This document shows positions 43,342 to 53,189 of a DNA stretch of 64,000 nt, piece by piece (positions within the stretch are counted from its first letter, which is position 1; each line of letters starts with the position of its first letter). The stretch spans positions 2,479,323 through 2,543,322 of the forward strand of contig NZ_GL586311.1 of assembly GCF_000184945.1 (NCBI RefSeq), read 5' to 3'. Under the pieces are notes generated by a model, which was not told the origin of the DNA, ran no database searches, and saw nothing but the letters and a program-made list of their open reading frames with translations. The stretch is from Segatella buccae ATCC 33574. GTDB lineage: Bacteria; Bacteroidota; Bacteroidia; Bacteroidales; Bacteroidaceae. The translations under genes were made by a program, and so were the position numbers.

Positions 43342-44388
43342 ATGGAACAAAGGATTATCATCTCAAAGAGTCTGAAAAGCGAATTGGCCACCTCCATTTC
43401 GGAATGTGAACATGACAGAATATTCATTCTGACCGACGAAACAACACTCCGGGAATGTTGGCCCGTCATGAGCAGATTTCTGAGCTTGAAGAATGCCCGG
43501 ATGATCACCATTGGGGCTTCCGACTCACATAAAGACCTTGACACGATAGCCCGCGTGTGGGAGATGCTCGGCAAAGGAGGAGCCACACGCCACTCGCTGC
43601 TTATCAATCTGGGGGGCGGCATGGTGACTGATCTCGGAGGGTTTGCCGCTTCCACTTTCAAGCGGGGCATCAATTTTATCAATATCCCCACCACCCTACT
43701 GGCTATGGTGGATGCCTCAGTAGGTGGAAAGACGGGGATCAACTTCAACGGGTTGAAGAATGAAATAGGGGTGTTCAACGATTCCAAGTTTGTGATTCTC
43801 GACACTGATTTCCTTAAAACGCTCGACGAGAAGAACATCTGCAGCGGCTATGCCGAGATGCTCAAGCATGGTCTCATAGCCAATAAAAACATGTGGACCG
43901 AGTTGATGAACTACGATTTGCATCACCCCGACCTCAAACAGTTGCAAAAGATGGTGGCCGACTCGGTGAAAGTGAAGGAGCGCATCGTGCTCGAAGACCC
44001 AACGGAGAGAGGACTCCGCAAGGCTTTGAATCTCGGGCACACCTTCGGCCACGCTTTCGAGAGCTGGGCCTTGAAGCGCACTCCGATACTTCATGGCTAC
44101 GCTGTAGCATTCGGCCTGATAGCAGAACTCTATTTGAGTGCTGTCAAAACAGGGTTCCCAACAGAACAGCTGCGACAGACGGTAGAGTTCATCCGCGAAT
44201 ATTACGGAATACTCGGTATCACTTGCGATGATTACAATGAACTCATCGCACTCATGCATCATGACAAGAAAAACCGCGGAAACGAAATCAATGTGACTCT
44301 TTTGGGGGGCATCGGTGACATCAAAATCAATCAAACGGTGGAGGAAGCGGAGGTGAAAGAAGCCCTCGACTTCTTCAGGGAAGGGTGA
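43342..44388 (+). CDS. aroB: 3-dehydroquinate synthase
   Basis: 348 residues from the start at 43342 (MEQRIIISKSLKSE), since an ATG ten codons earlier overlaps the -7 box. It cyclises DAHP to 3-dehydroquinate, step two of the shikimate pathway. NAD loop LGGGMVTDLGGFAASTFKRGI, PTTLLAMVDASVGGKTGIN, the zinc ligand Glu in SGYAEMLKHGL, and the metal His residues in NLGHTFGHAFE and ILHGYAVAFGL are present. It supplies chorismate for the pheA and men operons. Its 3' end overlaps the convergent menE gene by 14 bases. Confidence 0.95.
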   Translation: MEQRIIISKSLKSELATSISECEHDRIFILTDETTLRECWPVMSRFLSLKNARMITIGASDSHKDLDTIARVWEMLGKGGATRHSLLINLGGGMVTDLGGFAASTFKRGINFINIPTTLLAMVDASVGGKTGINFNGLKNEIGVFNDSKFVILDTDFLKTLDEKNICSGYAEMLKHGLIANKNMWTELMNYDLHHPDLKQLQKMVADSVKVKERIVLEDPTERGLRKALNLGHTFGHAFESWALKRTPILHGYAVAFGLIAELYLSAVKTGFPTEQLRQTVEFIREYYGILGITCDDYNELIALMHHDKKNRGNEINVTLLGGIGDIKINQTVEEAEVKEALDFFREG

Positions 44389-45394
44389 CACCCGATGCCG
44401 ACCGCGCAGCCAGCGTTTCAGCTACGGCACGGGCGGGCTTCCCCGTTTCGGTGAGAGGTATCTTTTCCACATGGATATACGCACGGGGAACCCAATATTT
44501 AGGTAAGGCGTTTATGCAGATTTCAGCCATGTCAGCCATATCGGTCTGCTCGGTGAGAAGCACAACAGCCTCTCCAAACTTCGCGTCTTTCTTTTTCGTT
44601 ATCAGGAAAGGCATACGCAGAAAAGGCCGCAGGGCTTTTTCCACTTCTTCAATCTGAATTTTGATGCCTCCGGAATCTATCACGTTATCCTTGCGGCCGA
44701 GTATCCGAAAACGCACTTTCGACCCTTCGCTTCGAAGGGAAGGGAGCAATTCGGCCCTATCATGGGTCACTAACGGATGGTCGCAGACAGCCGGTGCGCA
44801 GATCACAAGACAACCATCGGAAGTGAGCGACAATTCCACGCCATCGAAAGGCTCATACCATTCGCTTGCTCCCGGGCCGCTCAATCGCCTGAGGGCTATG
44901 TGGGAAAGGGTCTCGGTCATGCCATAGGTGCTCCACACGGCATTCGGAAAAAATCTCAACTCGCGGGCGAGTCGGTCTTCAATAGCCCCTCCGCCGATGA
45001 TGAGATGACGGATTTCGCGGAGCATTTTCCGCTCCTCGGGCACTTGGAGGGAATTATACACCTGCATGGGTACCATCGCTGCAAACACGGGGGCGGCCAC
45101 TCTGCCCACCAATGTAGCCAATGGATGACCGCTCGGGGGTACAGAAATCAAACGCAGCCCGCGCTCAATGCTTCTCACAACCATCATTTTGCCGGCGATA
45201 TAGTCCAAAGACATACAGAGCAAGGCCGTGTCTCCGGACTTCAAACCAAGAAAGTCGCACGTGACACGAGCCGAAGCCAACATTCTCTGTTTCTCCACCC
45301 ACAAAGGCTTGGGACTACCTGTGGAGCCGCTGGTATGCACCAACAACTTGTCGGAATCATTGTTCCACTCTTCCAAAAACTCTTCCTGCGTCAT
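44375..45394 (-). CDS. menE: o-Succinylbenzoate-CoA ligase
   Basis: 339 residues, AMP-forming acyl-CoA synthetase of reduced size. The ATP loop HTSGSTGSPKPLWVEK lies near the N-terminus, followed by STYGMTET and the C-terminal hinge FRILGRKDNVIDSGGIKIQ, with a catalytic Lys in PLTETGKPARA. It activates OSB for ring closure by MenB. The length matches compact Bacteroidetes MenE forms that lack most of the N-terminal domain. Its start overlaps the menC stop by four bases; last gene of the men operon. Confidence 0.93.
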   Translation of the reverse strand: MTQEEFLEEWNNDSDKLLVHTSGSTGSPKPLWVEKQRMLASARVTCDFLGLKSGDTALLCMSLDYIAGKMMVVRSIERGLRLISVPPSGHPLATLVGRVAAPVFAAMVPMQVYNSLQVPEERKMLREIRHLIIGGGAIEDRLARELRFFPNAVWSTYGMTETLSHIALRRLSGPGASEWYEPFDGVELSLTSDGCLVICAPAVCDHPLVTHDRAELLPSLRSEGSKVRFRILGRKDNVIDSGGIKIQIEEVEKALRPFLRMPFLITKKKDAKFGEAVVLLTEQTDMADMAEICINALPKYWVPRAYIHVEKIPLTETGKPARAVAETLAARSASGVTLP

Positions 45395-46440
45395 TGATTG
45401 CCGTCCGTTTGTTTAAACCATAACTTGTCGCCTTCGATGCAGAGGGGCATGGAAATATTGTCAGTGAAGAGTTGGCCGGTACCCAACCCTTGCGGCATGG
45501 TGATATGAGGGCCGTAAGTTGCGGCGCAGAAATGCGCAATGGCATTCAGCCCAACATTGCTCTCCAAGGCAGAAGTTATCCAACTTCCGATACCGAGTGG
45601 CCTCGCAAGGTCTATCCATTCCGTGCAACCGGACACCCCTCCGTGCAGACTCGGTTTGAGGACAATATACTGTGGGCGAATCTCTTCGAGCAGAGCGGCT
45701 TTCATGCTTTGCAGGTTGACCCCGATGAGTTCCTCGTCCAAAGCTATCGGCAGTGGAGACTCCCGGCAAAGCTTTGCCATATCCGCCCACTGATGTTGCC
45801 TGATGGGTTGTTCGATGGAATGAATGTCATACCGCGCCAGTGCTTCCAGCCGTCTGATGGCATTATCGGTTGTAAAGGCTCCATTGGCATCCACCCGCAA
45901 TTCTATCTGTTCTTTTGTGAACACCTCACGGATATGCCGCACCAGTTCGAGTTCTTGTTCAAAGTCTATGGCCCCTATCTTCAACTTCACACAATGGAAT
46001 CCCAACCGCAGTTTTTCTTCCAACCGACGATACATCTCGTCGAAAGTACCCATCCACACGAGTCCGTTGATGGTGATGCCTTCTTCTCCGCGACCGAAAG
46101 GAGTGTCAAAAAGAGCCTTGCTGCCCTTAGCCTTAAACTGCGCGAAGGCAGTCTCCAGACCAAAGAGCATAGAAGGATAGGGGCGCAGCATGTCATAGGG
46201 TATCGTCCCCAACTGTGACACAAGGCGGCACATTTCCTCCAATATTTTCTCATATTCGGGTATGGCGTCGCAACTTAAATCGGGCAAAGGGGCACACTCC
46301 CCTACTCCCACAATGCCCGGCTGCTCGTCAGACGACAGGGTAAGGAAGTAACTATGCCTTGTCTGATACACCCCACGGGAAGTTCCCGCCGGCTGCTTGA
46401 AATGGAACGTTTGTTCCGAAATATCTATCCGATAGCTCAT
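45391..46440 (-). CDS. menC: o-Succinylbenzoate synthase
   Basis: 349 residues, enolase superfamily. It dehydrates SHCHC to OSB. Catalytic Lys pair in HCVKLKIGA, metal ligands in RVDANGAF (Asp), HSIEQPI (Glu) and ALDEEL (Asp), and the second Lys in IVLKPSLHGG. An N-terminal capping domain opens with FKQPAGTSRGVYQTRHSYFL. Coupled to menE by overlap; the four-helix-bundle gene lies eight bases upstream. Confidence 0.94.
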   Translation of the reverse strand: MSYRIDISEQTFHFKQPAGTSRGVYQTRHSYFLTLSSDEQPGIVGVGECAPLPDLSCDAIPEYEKILEEMCRLVSQLGTIPYDMLRPYPSMLFGLETAFAQFKAKGSKALFDTPFGRGEEGITINGLVWMGTFDEMYRRLEEKLRLGFHCVKLKIGAIDFEQELELVRHIREVFTKEQIELRVDANGAFTTDNAIRRLEALARYDIHSIEQPIRQHQWADMAKLCRESPLPIALDEELIGVNLQSMKAALLEEIRPQYIVLKPSLHGGVSGCTEWIDLARPLGIGSWITSALESNVGLNAIAHFCAATYGPHITMPQGLGTGQLFTDNISMPLCIEGDKLWFKQTDGNQ

Positions 46441-46448
46441 ACTAAGTA

Positions 46449-47003
46449 TTAATGATGCGTATTTCTATAATCTATTCTCGCTCTCGTCATTTGCTCTCTA
46501 ACACCTCCTTGCCTCAAGAAATCAGCTTTTATGCGAGTTATATAGTTTCTTAACAACACGTCTTCCTGATGTATAAGCGTTATGGCAATATTGGCAATGG
46601 TCTCGGCCGAACGCACTTGAATGGCTTTACGATAACGTGCCGAGTCGTTGTTTCGCGAGCAATACAGTCTTGCTGCTTTAGCCTTTGCATCACCGACCTC
46701 CCATATCACCAAATCTCTCACTCTCAGATAATCTTCATAATCAAGCAAAAGCTCCTGCAAACTGGCTTTGGCAACGTTCATCAACTTAATTTCCGTTTCA
46801 GAAGAAGTGGTAGACGCAGCACTTCCTTCTGCAATATTTTGCTTGCCGGAGCGGGCGGCCTGTATCATTTGGTCAACTGTCCTGTCGCCTTTTTCCAAGA
46901 AATGATGGGCAAAATAGAATGTAATGTCATAGATGCATTCCGCCTTTTGATAAGCTATCAGGTTGCGATAATTACCCTTTAATGGCAAGAATTCTTTAGT
47001 CAT
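46449..47003 (-). CDS. Four-helix-bundle protein (S23/IVS-type), inserted in the men operon
   Basis: 184 residues, all helical. The N-terminal ~120 residues match the 23S-rRNA-intervening-sequence protein family (NYRNLIAYQKAECIYDITFYFA, then GDRTVDQMIQAARSGKQNIAEGS, and LQELLLDYEDYL). A suffix domain (about 125-180) has ARLYCSRNNDSARYRKAIQ and ETIANIAITLIHQEDVLL. Such proteins occur in rRNA intervening sequences, with diversity-generating retroelements and as stand-alone genes; they bind nucleic acid or oligomerise. No role in menaquinone synthesis is known. A 12-bp inverted repeat flanks it on the menB side. Confidence 0.82.
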   Translation of the reverse strand: MTKEFLPLKGNYRNLIAYQKAECIYDITFYFAHHFLEKGDRTVDQMIQAARSGKQNIAEGSAASTTSSETEIKLMNVAKASLQELLLDYEDYLRVRDLVIWEVGDAKAKAARLYCSRNNDSARYRKAIQVRSAETIANIAITLIHQEDVLLRNYITRIKADFLRQGGVREQMTRARIDYRNTHH

Positions 47004-47034
47004 CGCTAATATTTAGTTTGTTATTAGATTATAG

Positions 47035-47073
47035 GGCTTATAGGCCCAATATGCCTTATTAGGCCTATAAGCC
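47035..47073. repeat. Inverted repeat beside the four-helix-bundle gene
   Basis: GGCTTATAGGCC (47035-47046) and GGCCTATAAGCC (47062-47073), perfect 12-bp arms, 15-base loop containing another GCCTTATTAGG-like motif. It lies between menB and the four-helix-bundle gene. Confidence 0.8.
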
Positions 47074-47081
47074 TTATCAAA

Positions 47082-47906
47082 TCACGGAAACTGCGGATAC
47101 TTGCCAAAGTCCGGCTTCCGTTTTTCAAGGAAGGCCCTGCCTCCTTCCTGTGCTTCATCCATGGTGTAATAGAGCATGGTGGCATCGCCGGCCAATTCCT
47201 GAATGCCGGCCTGCCCGTCGAGTTCGGCATTGAGGCCGGCCTTGATCATGCGGAGAGCCAGCGGGCTGCGTTCCATCATGATTTCCGCCCACTCTACACA
47301 CGTGTCTTCCAACTCCACTAACGGCACCACCTTGTTCACCATCCCCATCGCTTCGGCCTCCCGTGCGGAATATTGTTTGCACAGAAACCAAATTTCGCGC
47401 GCTTTCTTCTGTCCCACCATGCGGGCGAGATAGGAAGAACCGAAGCCGGCATCGAAAGAACCGACCTTAGGCCCCGTCTGTCCGAAGATGGCATTTTCGG
47501 AGGCAATGGTGAGATCGCACATCACGTGAAGCACATGTCCGCCGCCAATGGCATAACCATTGACCATAGCTATGACGGGCTTCGGAAGGCGCCGTATCTG
47601 CATCTGCACATCGAGCACATTGAGACGGGGCACACCATCTGAGCCTACATAGCCTCCCCGCCCTTTCACGTGCATGTCGCCGCCGGCACAGAAGGCTTTG
47701 TCGCCGGCTCCCGTAAGGATGACCACACGGATGTCCTGTGCTTCGCGACAATAGCTGAAAGCCTGGCTCATCTCCCATGTCGTGAGCGGCGTAAAGGCAT
47801 TGCGGTAGCGTTCCCGGTTGATGGTTATCTTCGCAATGTGATTGTATTCCTCGAAGAGGATTTCCTTGAAATCAAACCCTTCAATCTTTTTCCATTCTCT
47901 TGTCAT
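47082..47906 (-). CDS. menB: 1,4-Dihydroxy-2-naphthoyl-CoA synthase
   Basis: 274 residues, crotonase superfamily. It closes the second ring on OSB-CoA. Oxyanion-hole loops [17 protein letters not shown] and [11 protein letters not shown], the family motif [23 protein letters not shown], and the C-terminal [14 protein letters not shown] are as in MenB. Two bases separate it from menD. Normal length and no oddities. Confidence 0.95.
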   Translation of the reverse strand: MTREWKKIEGFDFKEILFEEYNHIAKITINRERYRNAFTPLTTWEMSQAFSYCREAQDIRVVILTGAGDKAFCAGGDMHVKGRGGYVGSDGVPRLNVLDVQMQIRRLPKPVIAMVNGYAIGGGHVLHVMCDLTIASENAIFGQTGPKVGSFDAGFGSSYLARMVGQKKAREIWFLCKQYSAREAEAMGMVNKVVPLVELEDTCVEWAEIMMERSPLALRMIKAGLNAELDGQAGIQELAGDATMLYYTMDEAQEGGRAFLEKRKPDFGKYPQFP

Positions 47907-47908
47907 AG

Positions 47909-49621
47909 CTATTTTGTTTGATAATACTCTTTCATGGCACGCTCGTCTTCCGCCGGATCGGTAAACACTTCGAACACCACCGGACGCTCGTTCCCCTTAT
48001 CCAAAAAACGGGCCATCCCTTGGAGCAACTCTCCCTCATTGCGGGCAGAGAGATAGTCCACACCGCATTGCCTGCAAATGCCTTCAGCGGAAAGTCCGTG
48101 ACGGGCCGAGACCAGACGCTCATGCGCCCCACTCGCTTTCAGGCCGGGCAACGAACTGAAAATACCGCCCCCGTGGTTATTCAACAACAACACTTTGAAA
48201 TTGCGCCTCAACGATGGCCAAAGCGCGTTTTGGTCGTAGAAAAAGCTAAGGTCCCCGATGATGCAGAAAACCTCGCAATGGGTCAAGAGCGAGAAACCGG
48301 CTGCCGTAGAAAGACTTCCTTCTATGCCATTGACACCGCGATTGCACCATACATGGTCGGTGGCAAACATATTGACAAGCCTCACCGACATGCTGTTGGC
48401 GGCATGAAGATGATAATAACAGTTGGCCGGCATGTAGTCAAAGAAAGACTTGACGGCCAGAAGTTGGGAATAGCAAGGCACAAAACGAGACATGGCATGT
48501 TCTGCTTCGCGAATAGCTTGATGCCAGCGGTGATGATAGGCCGCATCGAACGCGAGTTCTCCCCGGTCCTTTTTCTGCCGAAGACGAACGACAGTGTTTT
48601 CCAGAATGTAGCCTGCACGCCCATCGATCACGCCTGCGAGATTCATAAATGTGTCATAGACAGCCCCTCCCCGGTTCACAATCCACGTCTCTGCACGAGG
48701 TGCCCGACGAAGAAACTGCTTGAGTTGCTTGCTGATGAGCGTACCGCCGAGATAGAGAATGAAGTCGGGATAATAGTCATCGGGGGCTTCGCTGGTTTGT
48801 GCCAACACCTTATCTATATGTTGAGGGGGCAGTTTCTCTGAACTTATGCAGGCCCACCGGCCGTCTTCGATAGCAGATGCTGCAAGACACTCATAAATCA
48901 CAAGCACCTCGGAAGACAGTTCCCACAGGGTTTTGCCCAACCACCTCGCCTCATCGCCTTGCAACTGTCCTACCACCACCATAGGCCGTTTGGCGGCAAA
49001 AAACGTTTCTTCCAACACGCTGTAACACCCGACATCCTCCGTCGCTTCCACCATCCGAATGGTCCGCTCATGCGGAAGCCGTTCGACATCGAAATAAAAC
49101 AGTGGCTCGGAAATGGGCACATTGATGTGTACAGGCCCACCACCATGCCGTTTACAGGCCATCAAAGCCTCGTTCACAAGACGATTACAATGCCACCGCT
49201 GTTGCCCATCGGCAGGTTCGGACAACGAAACGGCCTTACACACGAAACGCCCTAAAGCATCGGTCTGCGGCAGCGTTTGCCCGTCTTGCTGGTCTATCCA
49301 CGCCGCCGGACGGTCGGCACTCACCACGACAAGTGGCAAATGCTGATAGAAAGCCTCGGCCACGGCAGGAGCCAGATTGAGCAGGGCCGTGCCCGAAGTG
49401 ACACAAACCACTACCGGAGCGTGTGTATATTGCGCCATGCCAAGGGCATAGAAACCCGCCGACCGCTCATCGGTGACGGGGTGGCACGTGATGTCCGGAC
49501 ACTCGTTGAGGTTGTGCGCAATGGGCGCGTTGCGGCTACCGGGACACACCACAGCCTCTGTCACCCCGTGGGCGACGAGCAGCGAGGTGAGTATGTTGAC
49601 ATTCTCTTTATTCGAATACAT
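47909..49621 (-). CDS. menD: SEPHCHC synthase
   Basis: 570 residues, thiamine-diphosphate enzyme joining isochorismate and 2-oxoglutarate. The pyrimidine domain opens with [25 protein letters not shown] and has the catalytic Glu region [15 protein letters not shown]; the C-terminal cofactor domain has [14 protein letters not shown] ending in [14 protein letters not shown]. It overlaps the menF stop by 14 bases, as usual for menFD pairs. Confidence 0.95.
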   Translation of the reverse strand: MYSNKENVNILTSLLVAHGVTEAVVCPGSRNAPIAHNLNECPDITCHPVTDERSAGFYALGMAQYTHAPVVVCVTSGTALLNLAPAVAEAFYQHLPLVVVSADRPAAWIDQQDGQTLPQTDALGRFVCKAVSLSEPADGQQRWHCNRLVNEALMACKRHGGGPVHINVPISEPLFYFDVERLPHERTIRMVEATEDVGCYSVLEETFFAAKRPMVVVGQLQGDEARWLGKTLWELSSEVLVIYECLAASAIEDGRWACISSEKLPPQHIDKVLAQTSEAPDDYYPDFILYLGGTLISKQLKQFLRRAPRAETWIVNRGGAVYDTFMNLAGVIDGRAGYILENTVVRLRQKKDRGELAFDAAYHHRWHQAIREAEHAMSRFVPCYSQLLAVKSFFDYMPANCYYHLHAANSMSVRLVNMFATDHVWCNRGVNGIEGSLSTAAGFSLLTHCEVFCIIGDLSFFYDQNALWPSLRRNFKVLLLNNHGGGIFSSLPGLKASGAHERLVSARHGLSAEGICRQCGVDYLSARNEGELLQGMARFLDKGNERPVVFEVFTDPAEDERAMKEYYQTK

Positions 49622-50612
49622 GACGCATGGTGTTCAGTTTGTCTTCGGTCTCCTCCCACTCCCGCTCCTCCCGACTGTCGGTGAGCAAACCGCCGCCGGC
49701 GTAGAGTTGCAATCCGGCACCGATTTTCATGCAGCGCAGCGACACGAAAAGATGGGTCTCCCCCACAGGGTCGAGCGGTCCGAGAAAACCACTGTAATAT
49801 AGGCGGGGCGTATGTTCGTTGTCCAAGATATATCGGCGCGTCTCCTCTTTCGGAATGCCGCACACGGCGGGTGTGGGATAGAGCGCGTCCAGCAAGTCAC
49901 CTACCCCGCACCCGGGGGCCAAATCAAACTCAAAGTCGGTGCAGAGATGGCAAAGTCGGGCGGCCGAACGCGTATAAGTGGCCGATCGGCTGACATTTTC
50001 TCCATACCGGGTCAGGCGGTCCATGATGTAACCGGCTACATAGCGTTGTTCTTCCCGGTTTTTCTCGCTCCACGGCCCGTCGGTCTTCATCGTGCCTGCC
50101 AATGCCATCGTGCGCCACCGACAGCCGTCGCCATCAAGCAGCACTTCAGGGGTGGCCATGAGCCAAGTGCCCGTGAGCGGCGACGAAAAGAGGGCTATCA
50201 TCTGGTGGGGATAGAGATGGCAGGCATGAAGAAACAGACTTTCGGTATCGACCGGCCCTCGCAAACTCACTTCGCTGCAACGGGCGAGTACGATCTTGCG
50301 GAATTCACCGCTCTTGAGACGGGCATGGAAACGGGCAAAGTCGGCCTGATAACACGCGCGTTCGGCATCCTCCCGGACGGGACAATCTTCAATGTGCGCT
50401 TCCACATCATCGCCCACAGGGCATACCGACACTTCATCGGGTTCCAAGAGCACGATCGGACAATCTTTCGAAGCCGCGAAAGGGACCATCACGAAGCCCC
50501 TCTGTTCTCCAAGTTCGGCTACAGAACCGATCGTTCGAGGGCTCCCCGTGGTCTGTTTCATGCGCACATACTCCCGCTGTTCGGGCAACCGATAGAATGC
50601 GAAGCTATCCAT
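49608..50612 (-). CDS. menF: Isochorismate synthase
   Basis: 334 residues, chorismate-binding fold. It diverts chorismate to isochorismate at the head of menaquinone synthesis. Motifs: FRKIVLARCSEV with the general-base Lys, WRTMALAGTMKTDGPWSEKNREEQRYV, and the C-terminal TPAVCGIPKEETRRYI ... YYSGFLGPLD. Shorter than E. coli MenF (431) because the N-terminal part is reduced, as in other Bacteroidetes. Eight bases overlap with menI. Confidence 0.93.
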   Translation of the reverse strand: MDSFAFYRLPEQREYVRMKQTTGSPRTIGSVAELGEQRGFVMVPFAASKDCPIVLLEPDEVSVCPVGDDVEAHIEDCPVREDAERACYQADFARFHARLKSGEFRKIVLARCSEVSLRGPVDTESLFLHACHLYPHQMIALFSSPLTGTWLMATPEVLLDGDGCRWRTMALAGTMKTDGPWSEKNREEQRYVAGYIMDRLTRYGENVSRSATYTRSAARLCHLCTDFEFDLAPGCGVGDLLDALYPTPAVCGIPKEETRRYILDNEHTPRLYYSGFLGPLDPVGETHLFVSLRCMKIGAGLQLYAGGGLLTDSREEREWEETEDKLNTMRHVFE

Positions 50613-51024
50613 TCTTCCGGGGCGTGATGATATAATTGGTCACCTGCACGGTGGAGATGAGGTCTCCCTCCTCGTTGGTGATGTCGATATGCCACACGTG
50701 GAGCGTGCGCCCCTTGTGCTGAAGATGGGCCGTGGCCTGCACCACGCCACCGTATGCCATCGCCTTCACGTGGTTACCGCTCACACTGATACCCACGCAC
50801 ACTTTGCCCGGACAGAGCGCCATAGAGCCCACGCCGGCCAGATTTTCGGCCAAAGCGAGCGAGGCCCCGCCACTCAAGAAGCCGAACGGCTGTTTGTTTC
50901 TATCGTTGACTTCCATTCGTGCTCTCACGATGTCGGGTTCGGGAGTGGAGAGAAACTCCATGCCCAGCGTGTTGGACAGGCCGTCGCCTTGTCTGATAAT
51001 CTCTTTTACAGCTTCTATATCCAT
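50605..51024 (-). CDS. menI: Hotdog-fold thioesterase (probable DHNA-CoA thioesterase)
   Basis: 139 residues from the start at 51024 (MDIEAVKEIIRQGDG); a longer frame to 51105 has no family support. PaaI/YbgC-like hotdog with the active-site region FGFLSGGASLALAENLAG (Glu on the central helix) and VGISVSGNHVKAMAYGGVVQATAHL. First gene of the men operon, so it most likely releases DHNA from DHNA-CoA. Substrate inferred from position. Confidence 0.88.
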   Translation of the reverse strand: MDIEAVKEIIRQGDGLSNTLGMEFLSTPEPDIVRARMEVNDRNKQPFGFLSGGASLALAENLAGVGSMALCPGKVCVGISVSGNHVKAMAYGGVVQATAHLQHKGRTLHVWHIDITNEEGDLISTVQVTNYIITPRKNG

Positions 51025-51114
51025 TTGCTTTTTCTTTTCGTCAAAACCCAAACGGCACCGGAAAGCGTAAAGGGAACACCCCACCGCTCCACCGGACACC
51101 ATCATATATTACTG

Positions 51115-51145
51115 CAAAGGTAATGCAAATTGGAGACAATTCAAA
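51115..51145 (-). promoter_or_regulatory. Promoter of the men operon
   Basis: Minus strand: TACCTTTG (51115-51122), 19-base spacer, TTTG (51142-51145). It gives a leader of about 85 bases before menI. Confidence 0.8.
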
Positions 51146-51498
51146 ATAAAAATGCGGTTTACCTCTTCCTTATTCCCATTTCCCGCCTTGCCTCTCCTGT
51201 TTTCAATGCTTGGCGACACAAAGCCTACCGGCCGGCTACTCCCCCGGCACAATCTTCCAAGGAGGGGAAGGACACCATGATTGCTCCCACTGAAAGAGAG
51301 AACATAAAAGGCAAAAAGGGGCTTAGCCGATATGCCGTAGGGAGACATTCCTGATAAAACGAATTGTTAAACTCTTTACTCACTTTCGGCCCCTGAGATT
51401 GCGATATTTGCAACCGACAATCTACTCGGCGCAAATAGGCGAATTTTGGCGATGCTTTCAAAGCACTGGCAATCAGCCATTTGAATTTTATTAACATA

Positions 51499-51606
51499 GG
51501 CCCAATGCTGAAAACGGGCCTAAAAGAGCCTCAACAGGCTTGCAAAAGGGCCACAGCTGCGATGCAACTGTGGCCCTTCCGGCTCTCAACTGTGGCTCTT
51601 TTGCAA
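51499..51606. repeat. Nested inverted repeats in a 0.9-kb gene-free spacer
   Basis: TTGCAAAAGGGCCACAG (51540-51556) is mirrored, with one mismatch, by CTGTGGCTCTTTTGCAA (51590-51606). Inside, AGGGCCACAG pairs with CTGTGGCCCT (51547-51577). GGCCC / GGGCC arms lie at 51499-51520. The remainder of 51146-51929 has no gene-like frame; the LuxR gene's -7 box TACATTTG is at 51902-51909. Confidence 0.75.
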
Positions 51607-51929
51607 ACACGAAGAGCCCGAATGGGATAATCGAGGGGCTTTATCGGCAGTTTAAAATCGGTTTTCCGTTCTGGTTGGAGAGTTTTGGAGGATGTATTTT
51701 TGTTGATATTATTCGCTATCTTTCTGCGTCTTGCGGAGTAGACTTTCACCGATCATTGTCGGCGTGTAGCCAATGCGTGTATGCTTCTCCCTGATCAAAC
51801 ATCTACTGTCCTAAAGGTAAGCTGCAACCGGCATTGCGACTTTCCGACAGAAAACCATCGTAAAATTCATGACATCTTTTCTTGATTACGGATTTATTTA
51901 ATACATTTGCAAACAAATTATAGGCAAAC

Positions 51930-52571
51930 ATGAAGATTCTGTTGGCAGACAAACAAGACATCACCCGGGCCGGCCTCATCTATGTGGTGAGTGCCATCAC
52001 GGGAACCGAGTCTAAATACACCGAAGACAAGGCGGAACTGATGGAGGCACTCAAGGCCGATGATGATGCCGTGGTGATGCTCGACTACACGCTTTTCGAC
52101 ATCAACGACGTCGAAGAACTCCTCATTCTCGGTGAGCGTTTCCGACAGACACGCTGGCTTCTTTTCAGCGAAGACCTCAGTCTTGATTTTGTCCGCCGGT
52201 TGATTGCCAGCAGCCGCCAGTTCGGCATTTTGCTCAAAGAGTCGTCTCTCGAAGAAATCCGGGAGGGCATCGAGTGTGCCATTCGTGGCGAACGATTCAT
52301 CTGCCGGCGAATGACGGAGATGCTGCTTGCGCCACGGCAGAATGAAGAAGAGGAGCGCGTGAAACTGACCAAAACCGAAACGGAGGTGCTGAAGGAGATT
52401 GCACTGGGTTTCACCACGCGCGAGATTGCCGAGCGCCGCTTCTCCAGTTTCCATACGGTCAACACGCACCGGAAGAACCTCTTTCGCAAGTTAGGCGTCA
52501 ACACGGTGCATGAAGCTACCAAGTATGCCCTGCGCGCCGGGCTGGTCGATGCCGCCGAATATTATATTTAA
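51930..52571 (+). CDS. LuxR-type response regulator
   Basis: 213 residues: a receiver-like domain (1-115; KILLADKQDITRAG start, Asp in MLDYTLF as the probable phosphoacceptor, Lys in GILLKESSLE) and a C-terminal LuxR HTH (about 145-205; LTKTETEVLKEIALGFTTREIAERRFSSFHTVNTHRKNLFRKLGV). In NarL-type receivers an acidic pair follows the first strand; here it is only partly kept (ADKQD). No histidine kinase is adjacent. The next gene, a membrane protein, starts eight bases later. Confidence 0.87.
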   Translation: MKILLADKQDITRAGLIYVVSAITGTESKYTEDKAELMEALKADDDAVVMLDYTLFDINDVEELLILGERFRQTRWLLFSEDLSLDFVRRLIASSRQFGILLKESSLEEIREGIECAIRGERFICRRMTEMLLAPRQNEEEERVKLTKTETEVLKEIALGFTTREIAERRFSSFHTVNTHRKNLFRKLGVNTVHEATKYALRAGLVDAAEYYI

Positions 52572-52578
52572 TGACACC

Positions 52579-53181
52579 ATGAATACTGTTGCGACACTTA
52601 TTATATATCAACTTATATTCTTCCTGTTGGCAGGCGCAAGTGCCGTCATTCTGCTTGTCTATAAAAAGCAATGCTTGAACAGGATGCGCAACAGTGCGTT
52701 GAGATATATGCTCGGATTGTTGATGGCCTACGGACTGCTTTTCCTGGTACTGATTTTAAATAGAGAAAGTGAGTTTGTCTATGCGGTCTTTCAGCATGCC
52801 CACTTGTCCCGCCATCTCAAAGGCGTAGGAGTCTATTTTATCTTGATGCCGGCCATTTATTCTGTTTTCCTGCTTGAGTATGAGGAGAAGGGAGGGAGGA
52901 ATGCTTCGTGGAACGACAAATTGAAGCTCATGGCTTCGGTTTCCATCAATGGGATGGGAGCTTTCTTTGGATTGCTTTTCGTGAATTTTCTGTTAGACGG
53001 GCACAGCTTCGGTGAACTTGTAACCACCACGAAAGAAGCGTTCTGCTGCACAGAATGGTGGGCTTGGCCCCTCCTGATTGTCACAGTCGCCTTGTTTGTG
53101 TGGGTCGTCAAATACGACCATGACAAGCATCACCCCAAAAGGCGGTCGAAGAAACGCACCGACAATGCTAAAACAAGATAA
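52579..53181 (+). CDS. Membrane protein cotranscribed with the LuxR regulator
   Basis: 200 residues from the start at 52579; the frame open further upstream overlaps the regulator. About five hydrophobic helices (LIIYQLIFFLLAGASAVILLVY, YMLGLLMAYGLLFLVLIL, GVGVYFILMPAIYSVFLL, INGMGAFFGLLFVNFLL, WAWPLLIVTVALFVWVV) and a basic C-terminal tail (HPKRRSKKR). No family recognised. Tight spacing suggests a functional link with the regulator, perhaps as a membrane signal input; that is inference only. Confidence 0.6.
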   Translation: MNTVATLIIYQLIFFLLAGASAVILLVYKKQCLNRMRNSALRYMLGLLMAYGLLFLVLILNRESEFVYAVFQHAHLSRHLKGVGVYFILMPAIYSVFLLEYEEKGGRNASWNDKLKLMASVSINGMGAFFGLLFVNFLLDGHSFGELVTTTKEAFCCTEWWAWPLLIVTVALFVWVVKYDHDKHHPKRRSKKRTDNAKTR

Positions 53182-53189
53182 ACGGAGAG

